Shown here: positions 26,690-34,421 of the stretch, in pieces
Layout of the letters: every line of letters starts with the position of its first letter
How positions within the stretch are numbered: position 1 is the stretch's first letter
Assembly (NCBI GenBank): GCA_964643355.1
Contig: CAZXPW010000006.1
Coordinates: 58,790-122,789, forward strand
DNA length: 64,000 nucleotides
Source: FEN-1350 sp964643355
GTDB lineage: Bacteria > Planctomycetota > Phycisphaerae > Sedimentisphaerales > Anaerohalosphaeraceae
Direction of reading: 5' to 3'
Notes under the pieces: model-generated
The model's input: the letters and a program-made list of their open reading frames with translations, nothing else
What the model was told of the DNA's origin: nothing
The model's database searches: none
Translations under genes and position numbers: made by a program

Positions 26690-27030
26690 TCCAGTACCCC
26701 CTTCTTCCAGGCATAGACCAAACCAAGAATCAGAACCAACAGGAAGATACTCACTTCAATCAGTCCCGGAAAGCCGACTATCCGAAGAATCACCGCCCAG
26801 GGATAAAGAAAAGCCGCTTCGACATCGAAGATTAAAAACAACAAGGCAAACAAATAATAACCCACATGGAACTGGATCCAAGCAGACCCTAAAGGAATTT
26901 CGCCGCATTCATAGGGAGTATTTTTAATCCGGTTCGGCTTGTGAGGAGCAATCAGGTAGGACAAAACAATCCCACCGAGAACAAACAGGACCGCAAGACC
27001 TGAAAACAACAAAACAAAAAAATAATTCAC
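26680..27030 (-). CDS. nuoA: NADH-quinone oxidoreductase subunit A
   Basis: A 116-residue membrane subunit with three helices. Family landmarks are the loop NTPYECGEIPLGSAWIQFHV (conserved cysteine) and YYLFALLFLIFDVEAAFLYPW. It starts at a GTG with GGAG about 11 bases upstream and is the first gene of the long nuo-rnf array. Confidence 0.96.
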   Translation of the reverse strand: MNYFFVLLFSGLAVLFVLGGIVLSYLIAPHKPNRIKNTPYECGEIPLGSAWIQFHVGYYLFALLFLIFDVEAAFLYPWAVILRIVGFPGLIEVSIFLLVLILGLVYAWKKGVLEWV

Positions 27031-27065
27031 GACTGCGCGACTCCGGCTATTTATCCTGATTCTGA

Positions 27066-27077
27066 TCGATTAATCGA
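27066..27077. promoter_or_regulatory. 12-bp perfect palindrome upstream of nuoA
   Basis: TCGATTAATCGA lies 36-47 bp before the nuoA start codon. It is a candidate regulator site for the nuo-rnf array. The surrounding bases show no unambiguous -35/-10 pair. Confidence 0.3.
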
Positions 27078-27131
27078 AATCCATTCGTCCCTGAATGTAG
27101 AGGGTAAATGGGGAACTTATCGAAATCATTC

Positions 27132-27156
27132 TAACTCTTTTTATAAAAAAGAGTTA
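27132..27156. repeat. 25-bp dyad TAACTC-N13-GAGTTA, copy 1
   Basis: A perfect 11-bp inverted repeat with a 3-bp loop, rich in A and T at the centre. It lies between the end of the C45-hydrolase gene and nuoA. Its outer hexamers and total length match dyads at 42399-42423 and 45766-45790. It may also weaken read-through from the upstream gene. Confidence 0.45.
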
Positions 27157-27325
27157 AAATACATTTCCATCGAGTAAAGTCTTTGAAATATTCATCCGAA
27201 AAACCCGGAAATCTATTGGGCAGTACTTTATTATTTAATCGTTCCAAATTCAAACAAAAATATACCACAAGAACACATCCAAACACACAGTCTTCAAATA
27301 CGATGCGATATGAATCACAATACAA

Positions 27326-29569
27326 TCACCATGTCTGTGCCGGAAAATGGGAACACACTTTTCCAATAACCGGCAAGATATACCGTACCATTCCATAATG
27401 GTCACAGTCATACCAGACGGAGTCCACTTTCGACGCGCAAGCTGCCATGAACTTTTCCGCACAAGTCGGGGGAACGATTGGATCCGTTCGGCCATTGATC
27501 ATCAGGATCTTTGTGGAGCCCAGACGGTCGGCAAAATTCAGCGGTTCAATCGGTTCGACAAGTTGGCTCAGGGCCTGTCCGGTTATCCCTCTTGTCTCCA
27601 GTTCGCGCCGGATTGTGCGGACTTCGCGGGCTTCGGTTGTCAACACCGTGGCCAGATCACCTCCGGCCAAAACCAAAGCCGCCCGAGGAAACCGGCCATC
27701 GACCCCGGCCGTCAAAGCCGCAATGAAACCACCCAAGCTGGTTCCACACAGACCAATCCGAGACGCATCAACTTCTTCTCGCGAGGCCAGAAATCGGGCG
27801 GTTTGTCGGACATCTTTTACGGCCTGTTGAACCGAGTGCACCCAGAAATCCAACTGGGCGGCGGGATTCTCATAGCGATCTCCCTCTTTTGCTCGGCGAG
27901 AACCATAATGCGGCAGGGTCATGATGGCCGCATCTACGCCTCCCGAAGCCAGGGAATGGGAGACGATCCTGGATACAGCCATTGATCCCTCCAAAATATC
28001 CAATACAATGACGGCCGGTCGTTTGTTTTTTCCCGCAGACACAAAATACTCACAATAGATGGTATTGTTTTCCGGGACATCGGTCGTATCCGGCGAGGGA
28101 AACGATACACGATACACCGAATACAGATCATTCCGCGAGACAAATTCCATCCGATACACAAATTCGGCCTGCGGAAAATCATACGCCTTCAGCAGTTCAT
28201 TCTGCCGCGCCGATCGACCCAGGGAAATGGACTTGGCGGGCCCTGCAGGAACCGAACCGGTGATATCCGGCATCGTTTGCGTCCCAGCCGCGGTCACAGC
28301 CAGCGTCATCTGCTCCAGCGGTTTCGATGGAGCCGGGACTTTCTCAACCCCGACGGGGACGGCGTCCGGAATCATCGCCAACAAGGCGCGGAAATCAAAC
28401 TCCACATAGGGTTGATAACAAGCCGCGAACTTGGGGGTCTTCTCCGGGGAGACGGCGTTGGCCACCCACAATTTCTGTTCCTTGGACCCAAACAGGACTC
28501 GATGCAGACAACTTTCCATCGCCACCGGCCGATTCATCAGATCGAGGGCATCCTTCAAGTCGATCCTGCCGTGTCGTGCTTTGACCAGCTCGGCCAGTTT
28601 TTCATACCGCTGATCGGCGCTCATCAGTACGGCATCTTCAATCGCATGAGGCAACCTCGGGTGGGCCTGATTGGGCATAACAATCTCGAATGTTTCCGGG
28701 GTACATGCCAATCCTCGAGCATCCGGAATTTTTGCATCCGATATCACATAGTAATATTCGCAGGTTCTCGGCGTATCGCGGAACAACGCGACGGCTTCAT
28801 CCAGCGTCGAGGTCTCTTCGAAACCCTTGCGCATTAAAAACGACATCGGCATCCCGTCCCAGTTGCCTTCGCCGCGGCCGCCCATCTCGCCGAAGGCCAC
28901 CTGCTGATCATTCATGCCGGTCACCGAACCGAGAAAACCCACATATCCCACGGTCACAAAAGCGTGGTATCCCTGCGGTTTGGCGACTGTCAGCAGGGCA
29001 TAATCCTGCAAGCCGACTTCGGTCATGTAATCCAGGATCCGACCGTGATAGAGAACGCCGCTTTGGGTCGCCTTTCCAAACAGGGCAAAACCGCTGCAAT
29101 GAAATAATTCCGGAAAGATATTGGCCAGTTGAACATCCTTGACATCGATCCCCGCCGCATCGGCCAGACCCTGCATCTCTTCAAAATATCGTTTGTCGAT
29201 GAACTTGCCAGCCCGCTGCAGGGCCGCTTCAAGCGAACCATTGAAACCTCCGCTCCCTTTGAGAGTCTCGGCGGCCTGCGCGACGAAGAGAATGTGTTTG
29301 ATGAATTTCCGGACTTGCTCTTGAAACAGGATTCCCTGCTGATACCCCATTTCATAGGGGCTCCCCGCCAGCAACAAGATCTGTAAACCGTTCTGTTCCA
29401 GAACCGCAGCGCGGTCAAACTGACGCACGACCTTTGGTTTTTCGATCGGTCGAATTTCCGCGGCAACGCCGGCCACAGGAAAACCGGAGATCACCCAGAC
29501 CAGCAGAATCAGAACCAACGCCGGACCTTTGCCAATCGACCGCCTCAGGGGAATGTTACCGTTCATCAT
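27326..29569 (-). CDS. Exported fusion: C45-type acyltransferase/amidase plus alpha/beta hydrolase
   Basis: A 747-residue protein with an N-terminal signal or anchor (about 15-37). Residues 60-400 resemble the C45/AAT (acyl-CoA:6-APA acyltransferase-like) Ntn-hydrolase family: FHCSGFALFGKATQSG with candidate nucleophile C158, then LYHGRILDY. Residues 490-747 are an alpha/beta hydrolase: GTSLGG with Ser611, Asp696 in NGRTDPIVP and His724 in CDHYGM. Ntn hydrolases of this family normally self-cleave before the cysteine, so the chain may split into two. A proline/threonine-rich linker (about 410-455) joins the domains. The ribosome site AGGAGG is strong. Substrate unknown; amide- or ester-linked acyl compounds outside the cytoplasm are likely. 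Confidence 0.82.
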   Translation of the reverse strand: MMNGNIPLRRSIGKGPALVLILLVWVISGFPVAGVAAEIRPIEKPKVVRQFDRAAVLEQNGLQILLLAGSPYEMGYQQGILFQEQVRKFIKHILFVAQAAETLKGSGGFNGSLEAALQRAGKFIDKRYFEEMQGLADAAGIDVKDVQLANIFPELFHCSGFALFGKATQSGVLYHGRILDYMTEVGLQDYALLTVAKPQGYHAFVTVGYVGFLGSVTGMNDQQVAFGEMGGRGEGNWDGMPMSFLMRKGFEETSTLDEAVALFRDTPRTCEYYYVISDAKIPDARGLACTPETFEIVMPNQAHPRLPHAIEDAVLMSADQRYEKLAELVKARHGRIDLKDALDLMNRPVAMESCLHRVLFGSKEQKLWVANAVSPEKTPKFAACYQPYVEFDFRALLAMIPDAVPVGVEKVPAPSKPLEQMTLAVTAAGTQTMPDITGSVPAGPAKSISLGRSARQNELLKAYDFPQAEFVYRMEFVSRNDLYSVYRVSFPSPDTTDVPENNTIYCEYFVSAGKNKRPAVIVLDILEGSMAVSRIVSHSLASGGVDAAIMTLPHYGSRRAKEGDRYENPAAQLDFWVHSVQQAVKDVRQTARFLASREEVDASRIGLCGTSLGGFIAALTAGVDGRFPRAALVLAGGDLATVLTTEAREVRTIRRELETRGITGQALSQLVEPIEPLNFADRLGSTKILMINGRTDPIVPPTCAEKFMAACASKVDSVWYDCDHYGMVRYILPVIGKVCSHFPAQTW

Positions 29570-29642
29570 CTCCTCCTTTCCAGAATTAAGGATTGGTCTT
29601 TCGATTTTTGCATTTGGTATTTCCGTTCTCCCAACGATCGCT

Positions 29643-30722
29643 TCAGACCAGCTTGGCTGCGGTGGTGGACCACAGAGTCGTCGGCTCGGTCTTGATCATG
29701 TTGAGAATCTTGGCGGGCGTTTCCGGATTGGCCGTTTTGGCCGACAGATACGCCGATTCGATCACCGCCATGGTGTTCAGATCCGCATCCCGGTCCTGAA
29801 ACAAGGGGTATTCCTGTGGTTCGAGAATGTTCAACGCGACATTTTTGAACAGTTTGTTGATTCGTTCCGTCTCCGATGGCGGGTAGGTCTTTTCAGACAG
29901 GACCTTGCCATCGTTGTCGCATACGACAAAGCGATTGTCGGAGGCGGTGGCAATCGACCGATCGCCATGGAGTCGGATATGCCTCTGCCAGGGTCCAAAC
30001 ATGCGGCTGGAAGCAAGGGTACCGATGAGGGTGTCGGAATACCGCAGAGTCAACAACACGGTATCTTCGGTAATCGACAGCCGCTGTTGCTTGTCGGGAG
30101 CACGATTGGTGTTGAGCGAATACACCTGCTGGGGAACGCCGAAAATGGAAATCACCTGGTCAATCAGGTCATAATTGTTATGGAGCAGCACTCCCCCGCC
30201 GGCAACCTGAGGATCGCTGAGCCATCGTTGGTTGGGAGCATCAAAGGGCGGCGGCACATGACAGACGATGGAAATCAAGTGGAAGGACTCCGGCCCTTCG
30301 GCGGCGATAAAATCTTTGAGATCACGAAAGGCCGGATCGAATCGCGTCGTGTCGGCCACAACAAAACGAACGGATTCCTTCTTGGCCAGCAAAGTCAATT
30401 CCGCCGTCAGTTCAAAATTCATCGCCGGCGGCATCAGTTTGATGATGTGGCACTTGCGCTTCATCGCCGTTCGGACCTGTTCGGCGCACAACAACAGCGG
30501 TGCCGCAACGATTAAGCATTCCAGTTCGTTTTGCACGACCAGAACGCGATAATCCTCATAGGACTGACATTGGAATTTGGCCGCGATCCCCTTGTTCATC
30601 TCCGGATCGCCGCCGCCGACGGCGACAATCTGATACAGGCCGGTTCGGTCGGCGATATCAAGGATCTCTCGGCCGAATTCATTCAACCCCAGAATTCCGG
30701 TTTTGAGTTTTTTGTCCGACAT
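29643..30722 (-). CDS. Gfo/Idh/MocA-like oxidoreductase, possibly non-catalytic
   Basis: A 359-residue protein with an N-terminal Rossmann start (TGILGLNEFGREILDIA) and a C-terminal Gfo/Idh/MocA-type domain (VAGGGVLLHNNYDLIDQVISIFG, aligning with the family GGG-x-D/H region). The usual catalytic (E/Q)KP motif is replaced by KLMPPA, so the lysine that normally acts as a base is shifted or lost. It may bind NAD(P) or sugars without classic dehydrogenase activity. The ATG at 30722 fits the domain start; a TTG at 30758 would overlap the upstream gene. It is in a same-strand run with glyA and a dUTPase-like gene. Confidence 0.82.
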   Translation of the reverse strand: MSDKKLKTGILGLNEFGREILDIADRTGLYQIVAVGGGDPEMNKGIAAKFQCQSYEDYRVLVVQNELECLIVAAPLLLCAEQVRTAMKRKCHIIKLMPPAMNFELTAELTLLAKKESVRFVVADTTRFDPAFRDLKDFIAAEGPESFHLISIVCHVPPPFDAPNQRWLSDPQVAGGGVLLHNNYDLIDQVISIFGVPQQVYSLNTNRAPDKQQRLSITEDTVLLTLRYSDTLIGTLASSRMFGPWQRHIRLHGDRSIATASDNRFVVCDNDGKVLSEKTYPPSETERINKLFKNVALNILEPQEYPLFQDRDADLNTMAVIESAYLSAKTANPETPAKILNMIKTEPTTLWSTTAAKLV

Positions 30723-30747
30723 ACCCGGTCCGTGGGAAAGATTCGGG

Positions 30748-31158
30748 TCACAGGGCAATGTTTTTGTTATCGTCCTCGGTCTTGGCGCTCATGGCGTAAT
30801 TGGAATCCTGCCGAGCGTGATTGACGCGGAGTTTCTGCATATACAAATGAAATGCGTCGTCGGCATCGAGGCCGACACACTGGGCCAAGCTGATCCAGAA
30901 AAACAGCATGTCGATAACTTCGACGCGGGCGTTTTGCAAATCGTTCAGTTCGAAACGACGACCGTCTTTGGCCTCCTTGCACCAGTGTTTCCAGAAGGTG
31001 CAATTCCGCAATTCCTCCAACTCATTGCTCATCGCGGCAATATAGTTGTTGATCCATACACCGGCCACTTTGGGGTCAAAATTCGCCCGAAGGGCTTTAG
31101 CGTCAAATCCGGTTCGTTGATTCAGTTCGGCTTGTTTTTCAAACAATTCCTTGAACAT
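30748..31158 (-). CDS. dUTPase-like all-alpha NTP pyrophosphatase
   Basis: A 136-residue all-helical protein resembling dimeric dUTPase (dUTPase_2 family, related to MazG). The metal-binding acidic residues fall in AMSNELEELRN and NARVEVIDMLFFWISL, and the end carries the typical YMQKLRVNHARQDSNYA. It should hydrolyse dUTP or a similar nucleotide to the monophosphate and PPi, keeping uracil out of DNA. It follows glyA by 18 bp; both enzymes feed thymidylate metabolism. Confidence 0.82.
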   Translation of the reverse strand: MFKELFEKQAELNQRTGFDAKALRANFDPKVAGVWINNYIAAMSNELEELRNCTFWKHWCKEAKDGRRFELNDLQNARVEVIDMLFFWISLAQCVGLDADDAFHLYMQKLRVNHARQDSNYAMSAKTEDDNKNIAL

Positions 31159-31176
31159 GGCTGGCCTTCCTTGGGC

Positions 31177-32436
31177 TTAGACAATCGGCCGGACAAAGGT
31201 GTCGGGCAAGGGAAATGCACGGCAAAATTCCAAGACCTCTTGGCGTACTTTCTGAATCATCGCCTCATCTTCGACATGATTGGTGACGCGGTTGATAAAC
31301 TCTGCGATCTGGTCCATCTGGGGCTCCTTCATTCCCCGCGTGGTCACGGCCGGAGTTCCGATCCGAAGACCGCTGGGATTGAAGGGCTTGGCCGGGTCAT
31401 TTGGAATGGTATTGTAGTTAGTGACCAGGCCGGCCCGATCCAAGGCCTGAGAGAGTTTCTTGCCAAGCATGTTTTTATTGCGAAGGTCGATCAGGATCAG
31501 ATGATTCTCGGTCCCGCCCGAAACGAGCGTAAACCCATATTCCAAAAGCTTTTGCGCCAGTCGTTTGGCGTTTTTGACAATCTGTTTGGCATATTCGGCA
31601 AACTCCGGAGTCGATGCCTCGGCCAGGGCGACCGCAATACCGCTGATGGTATGCATGTGGGGTCCGCCCTGCATCCCCGGAAAAACCGCCTTGTCAATCG
31701 CGGCGGCATGTTGTTGACGACACAGAATCATGGATCCGCGCGGCCCGCGAAGACTTTTGTGCGTGGTCGTCGTCACGGCATCGGCATGGGGGATCGGGTT
31801 AGGGTGGGCCCCGCCGGCAATCAGGCCGGCGATATGGGCCATATCGCAAATATGAATCGCGCCGACTTTTTTGGCGATTTCGGAGAAGGCCTGAAAGTCG
31901 ATGATTCTCGGGTAGGCCGTCGCTCCGGAAACAATAATCCGGGGCTTGTTCTGTTTGGCCAGATCCTCGATCCGATTGTAATCGAGCCGACCCGTGACCG
32001 GATCCAATTCATACTGAACCGAACGGAAAAATCGTCCCGTAACGGAAACCTTCCAGCCATGGGTCAAGTGTCCACCATAGGGCAACGACAACCCCATGAT
32101 CGTATCGCCAGGTTCGACAAAAGCGGTATAAGCCGCAAAGTTGGCAACTGAACCGGAATACGGCTGGACATTGGCGTGATCGGCGCCAAAGACTTGTTTG
32201 GCCGTTTCAATCGCCAGCGTCTCAATCTGATCGGTCACCTGCTGGCCCTCATAATAGCGTTTCCCCGGATATCCTTCCGAATACTTGTTGGTCATCCAAC
32301 TTCCGGTGGCTTCCATAACCGCCCGGGAAGCATAATTTTCGGAAGGAATCAGACGGATGGACTCGCTCTGAAGCTGTCGTTCCTGCATTAACAATTGATA
32401 GATTTTCGGATTACTTTGCCGCAAAGTTGAAAGCAT
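31177..32436 (-). CDS. glyA: Serine hydroxymethyltransferase
   Basis: PLP enzyme that interconverts serine and glycine with tetrahydrofolate one-carbon units; 419 residues, the normal length. The PLP lysine is in TTTTHKSLRGPRG. Other signatures are SENYASRAV, YAEGYPGKRYYEG-like NKYSEGYPGKRYYEGQ, and PYGGHLTHG. The ATG at 32436 is preceded by GGGAG at a good distance and gives the family length; an ATG 45 bp upstream adds 15 residues. Confidence 0.97.
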   Translation of the reverse strand: MLSTLRQSNPKIYQLLMQERQLQSESIRLIPSENYASRAVMEATGSWMTNKYSEGYPGKRYYEGQQVTDQIETLAIETAKQVFGADHANVQPYSGSVANFAAYTAFVEPGDTIMGLSLPYGGHLTHGWKVSVTGRFFRSVQYELDPVTGRLDYNRIEDLAKQNKPRIIVSGATAYPRIIDFQAFSEIAKKVGAIHICDMAHIAGLIAGGAHPNPIPHADAVTTTTHKSLRGPRGSMILCRQQHAAAIDKAVFPGMQGGPHMHTISGIAVALAEASTPEFAEYAKQIVKNAKRLAQKLLEYGFTLVSGGTENHLILIDLRNKNMLGKKLSQALDRAGLVTNYNTIPNDPAKPFNPSGLRIGTPAVTTRGMKEPQMDQIAEFINRVTNHVEDEAMIQKVRQEVLEFCRAFPLPDTFVRPIV

Positions 32437-32515
32437 ATTCACAATCTCCCGGTTAGGCCATTTGTTCAAGGGACTCTTCATACCACATTCGGAAGAGGTT
32501 TACAAGTAAATCTTG

Positions 32516-32545
32516 TTGACAAAAACGGGGCGAAACCGGTATCTT
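32516..32545 (+). promoter_or_regulatory. Promoter of the TPR-rpsT-rnr group
   Basis: TTGACA (32516-32521) and TATCTT (32540-32545) are separated by 18 bp, in the divergent gap between glyA and the TPR gene. The -35 box is a perfect consensus. Confidence 0.6.
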
Positions 32546-32585
32546 GTTGTGTTTTCTGGAAGCAAAAGGAGCAGAGTTACCCGGA

Positions 32586-33977
32586 ATGCCAGAACAAGAC
32601 AGAGACGAAAGCTTGGAAAAGGCCGTGGCCTTCTTCCAGCGTGCCGAACAGGTTGCGGATACGGATAATTTCGATTACGCCATAGACCTGTATCTGGAAG
32701 GGTTGCGCCTGTCTCCGGACGCTCTGGAGGCCGGACATGCGCCGCTCCGAAAGCTTTCTCTGATCCGCCAGGGGAAAGGGGGGAAAAAACCCTCGATCAA
32801 GGACCGCATGACTCGCATGGGCGGGAAAACTCCTCTGGACGAAATGCTCAACGCCGAGTATCTGCTGGCCAAAGATCCCGACAATTTGTCATATGCGGAA
32901 TCCATGCTCAAGGCCGCCGTCGCCGGAGATTACCGCCGAACGGGGGCCTGGATAGCGGATCTGGTCTTTCAAGCAACCAATGCCAGTCCGAAACCTTCGC
33001 CGGCGACCTATCTGCTGCTTAAAGATTCATATTCAAAACTGGAATTATTCGATAAAGCCGTCGCGGCCTGCCAAAAGGCGGTGGATCTCAAACCCGGCGA
33101 CGGACCCTTGGCGGACGAATTGCGCAATCTGTCGGCACAACTGACCATGCAGCGCGGCCGATACGACAAGGAAGGAGACTTCCGCAAGGCCATTTTGGAT
33201 AAAGACAAGCAGGATCATCTCCACTCACAGGAATCGCTTGTCAAAACAATCGACTATCGGGCCCGAGCCGTGGAAGAAGCTCGTCGTGCCGTAGCGAAAG
33301 TCCCTTCGGAAGCCAATGTCATTCGTTTGGCCGATGTTTTGGCTGACTTGGAAACGGACAAAGGATACGAGGAGGCCAACCAGATTCTTCAAGATGCCTA
33401 CGACCAGAGCCATAATTTCAGTTTCCGGCGGCATCAGGGCGAGTTAAAAATGCGCCGGCTCCGGGCGATTATCAAGATGATCCACGACGGGCTTAAGCAG
33501 GATCCGGAAAACGAAACCCTTCGCGCCAAATTGGCTCTGGCCAACGACAAGCTCCTCGAGTTGGGAACCGATCATTATCGCCTGTGCGTAGAGAATTACC
33601 CAACCGATCTGAAGATGCGATACGAATACGGTATGCGTCTGATTCAGAACAAGAAATATGATGAGGCCATCCCGATGTTTCAGGAAGCCCGAAAAGATCC
33701 CCGATATCGGGTTCTGGCCTTGGACAAGGTAGGCGTATGTTTTTTCCAGAAGGGTTGGTTCACCGACGCCATCGATATTTTCAATCAGGGGCTGGAAGCA
33801 TGCGAGATCAAGGACAGTCCCGTCGCCAAAGAACTGCGATACAATCTGGCGCGCAGTCACGAAGCCCATGGACAAATTGAAACGGCCATGGAATTGTATC
33901 GAAAGCTGGCCCAATTGGATTTCGGGTACCGGGATGTCCGGGACCGGATCGAAAAACTGAGAAACGCAAACAAGTAG
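32586..33977 (+). CDS. TPR-repeat protein
   Basis: A 463-residue cytoplasmic protein made of tetratricopeptide-like helix pairs. Clear TPR stretches occur near residues 10-42 (FFQRAEQVADTDNFDYAIDLY), 150-190 (LEFDKAVAACQKAVDLKPGD-like), and in the last third (YEYGMRLIQNKKYDEAIPMF; FQKGWFTDAIDIFNQGLE). No signal peptide or catalytic domain is visible. AGGAG lies somewhat far from the ATG at 32586; a TTG at 32544 overlaps the promoter and is unlikely. It is probably a scaffold; co-transcription with rpsT and rnr suggests, weakly, an RNA- or translation-linked role. Confidence 0.88.
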   Translation: MPEQDRDESLEKAVAFFQRAEQVADTDNFDYAIDLYLEGLRLSPDALEAGHAPLRKLSLIRQGKGGKKPSIKDRMTRMGGKTPLDEMLNAEYLLAKDPDNLSYAESMLKAAVAGDYRRTGAWIADLVFQATNASPKPSPATYLLLKDSYSKLELFDKAVAACQKAVDLKPGDGPLADELRNLSAQLTMQRGRYDKEGDFRKAILDKDKQDHLHSQESLVKTIDYRARAVEEARRAVAKVPSEANVIRLADVLADLETDKGYEEANQILQDAYDQSHNFSFRRHQGELKMRRLRAIIKMIHDGLKQDPENETLRAKLALANDKLLELGTDHYRLCVENYPTDLKMRYEYGMRLIQNKKYDEAIPMFQEARKDPRYRVLALDKVGVCFFQKGWFTDAIDIFNQGLEACEIKDSPVAKELRYNLARSHEAHGQIETAMELYRKLAQLDFGYRDVRDRIEKLRNANK

Positions 33978-34013
33978 GTTTGAAGTTCCCATTCCCATTA
34001 TCAGGAGACACAA

Positions 34014-34289
34014 GTGGCACATTCGTTATCGGCAAAAAAGCGGGTTCGACAAAATGAACGGCAAAAAATGGTCAATCGGACGCGTCGCAGCAAGGTCAAA
34101 TCCGAGATCAAGAAGCTGGAAGAACTGCTGTTGGCGGGCAACGCCGAGGCGGCCCAGGCGCAATTCAAAATCGTGACGCGCAAGCTCGATCAGGTCTCTT
34201 CCACCTGTACCATGCATAAAAAGACCGCATCCCGAAAGAAGTCCAGGCTGGCCAAACGCGTCAACGCCCTCAAGGGCAAAACCGCCTGA
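34014..34289 (+). CDS. rpsT: 30S ribosomal protein S20
   Basis: A 91-residue, lysine/arginine-rich small-subunit protein. Typical S20 features are AHSLSAKKRVRQNERQKMVNR at the start and HKKTASRKKSRLAKRVNAL at the end. It begins at GTG with AGGAG eight bases upstream; rare start codons are common for S20 and can limit its synthesis. A stable hairpin overlaps the stop codon. Confidence 0.97.
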   Translation: MAHSLSAKKRVRQNERQKMVNRTRRSKVKSEIKKLEELLLAGNAEAAQAQFKIVTRKLDQVSSTCTMHKKTASRKKSRLAKRVNALKGKTA

Positions 34290-34318
34290 CGGGTTTTCGG
34301 CGCAGCGCCGTTACCCGT
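34289..34318 (+). terminator. Hairpin at the end of rpsT
   Basis: Two nested stems, ACGGGT/ACCCGT outside and GGCGC/GCGCC inside, begin at the last base of the rpsT stop codon. No T-run follows on the plus strand, so it may be an mRNA-stability or attenuation hairpin before rnr rather than a true intrinsic terminator. Confidence 0.4.
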
Positions 34319-34421
34319 ATCCATGGAGAATCTTCGGCGTCGGGTCGATGATAGATTCATCGGTCGGACGCCTTTTGTTTATCCCAATCGAATTCCGACA
34401 GGTTCGGAAGCATGGATTGCG

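Noticed and set aside
27131..27325. Minus-strand 64-codon frame after the C45-hydrolase gene
   Set aside because: AT-rich spacer; it spans the dyad and has no ribosome site.
30723..30758. Longer start for the Gfo/Idh/MocA gene at TTG 30758
   Set aside because: It overlaps the dUTPase-like gene and adds residues outside the conserved domain.
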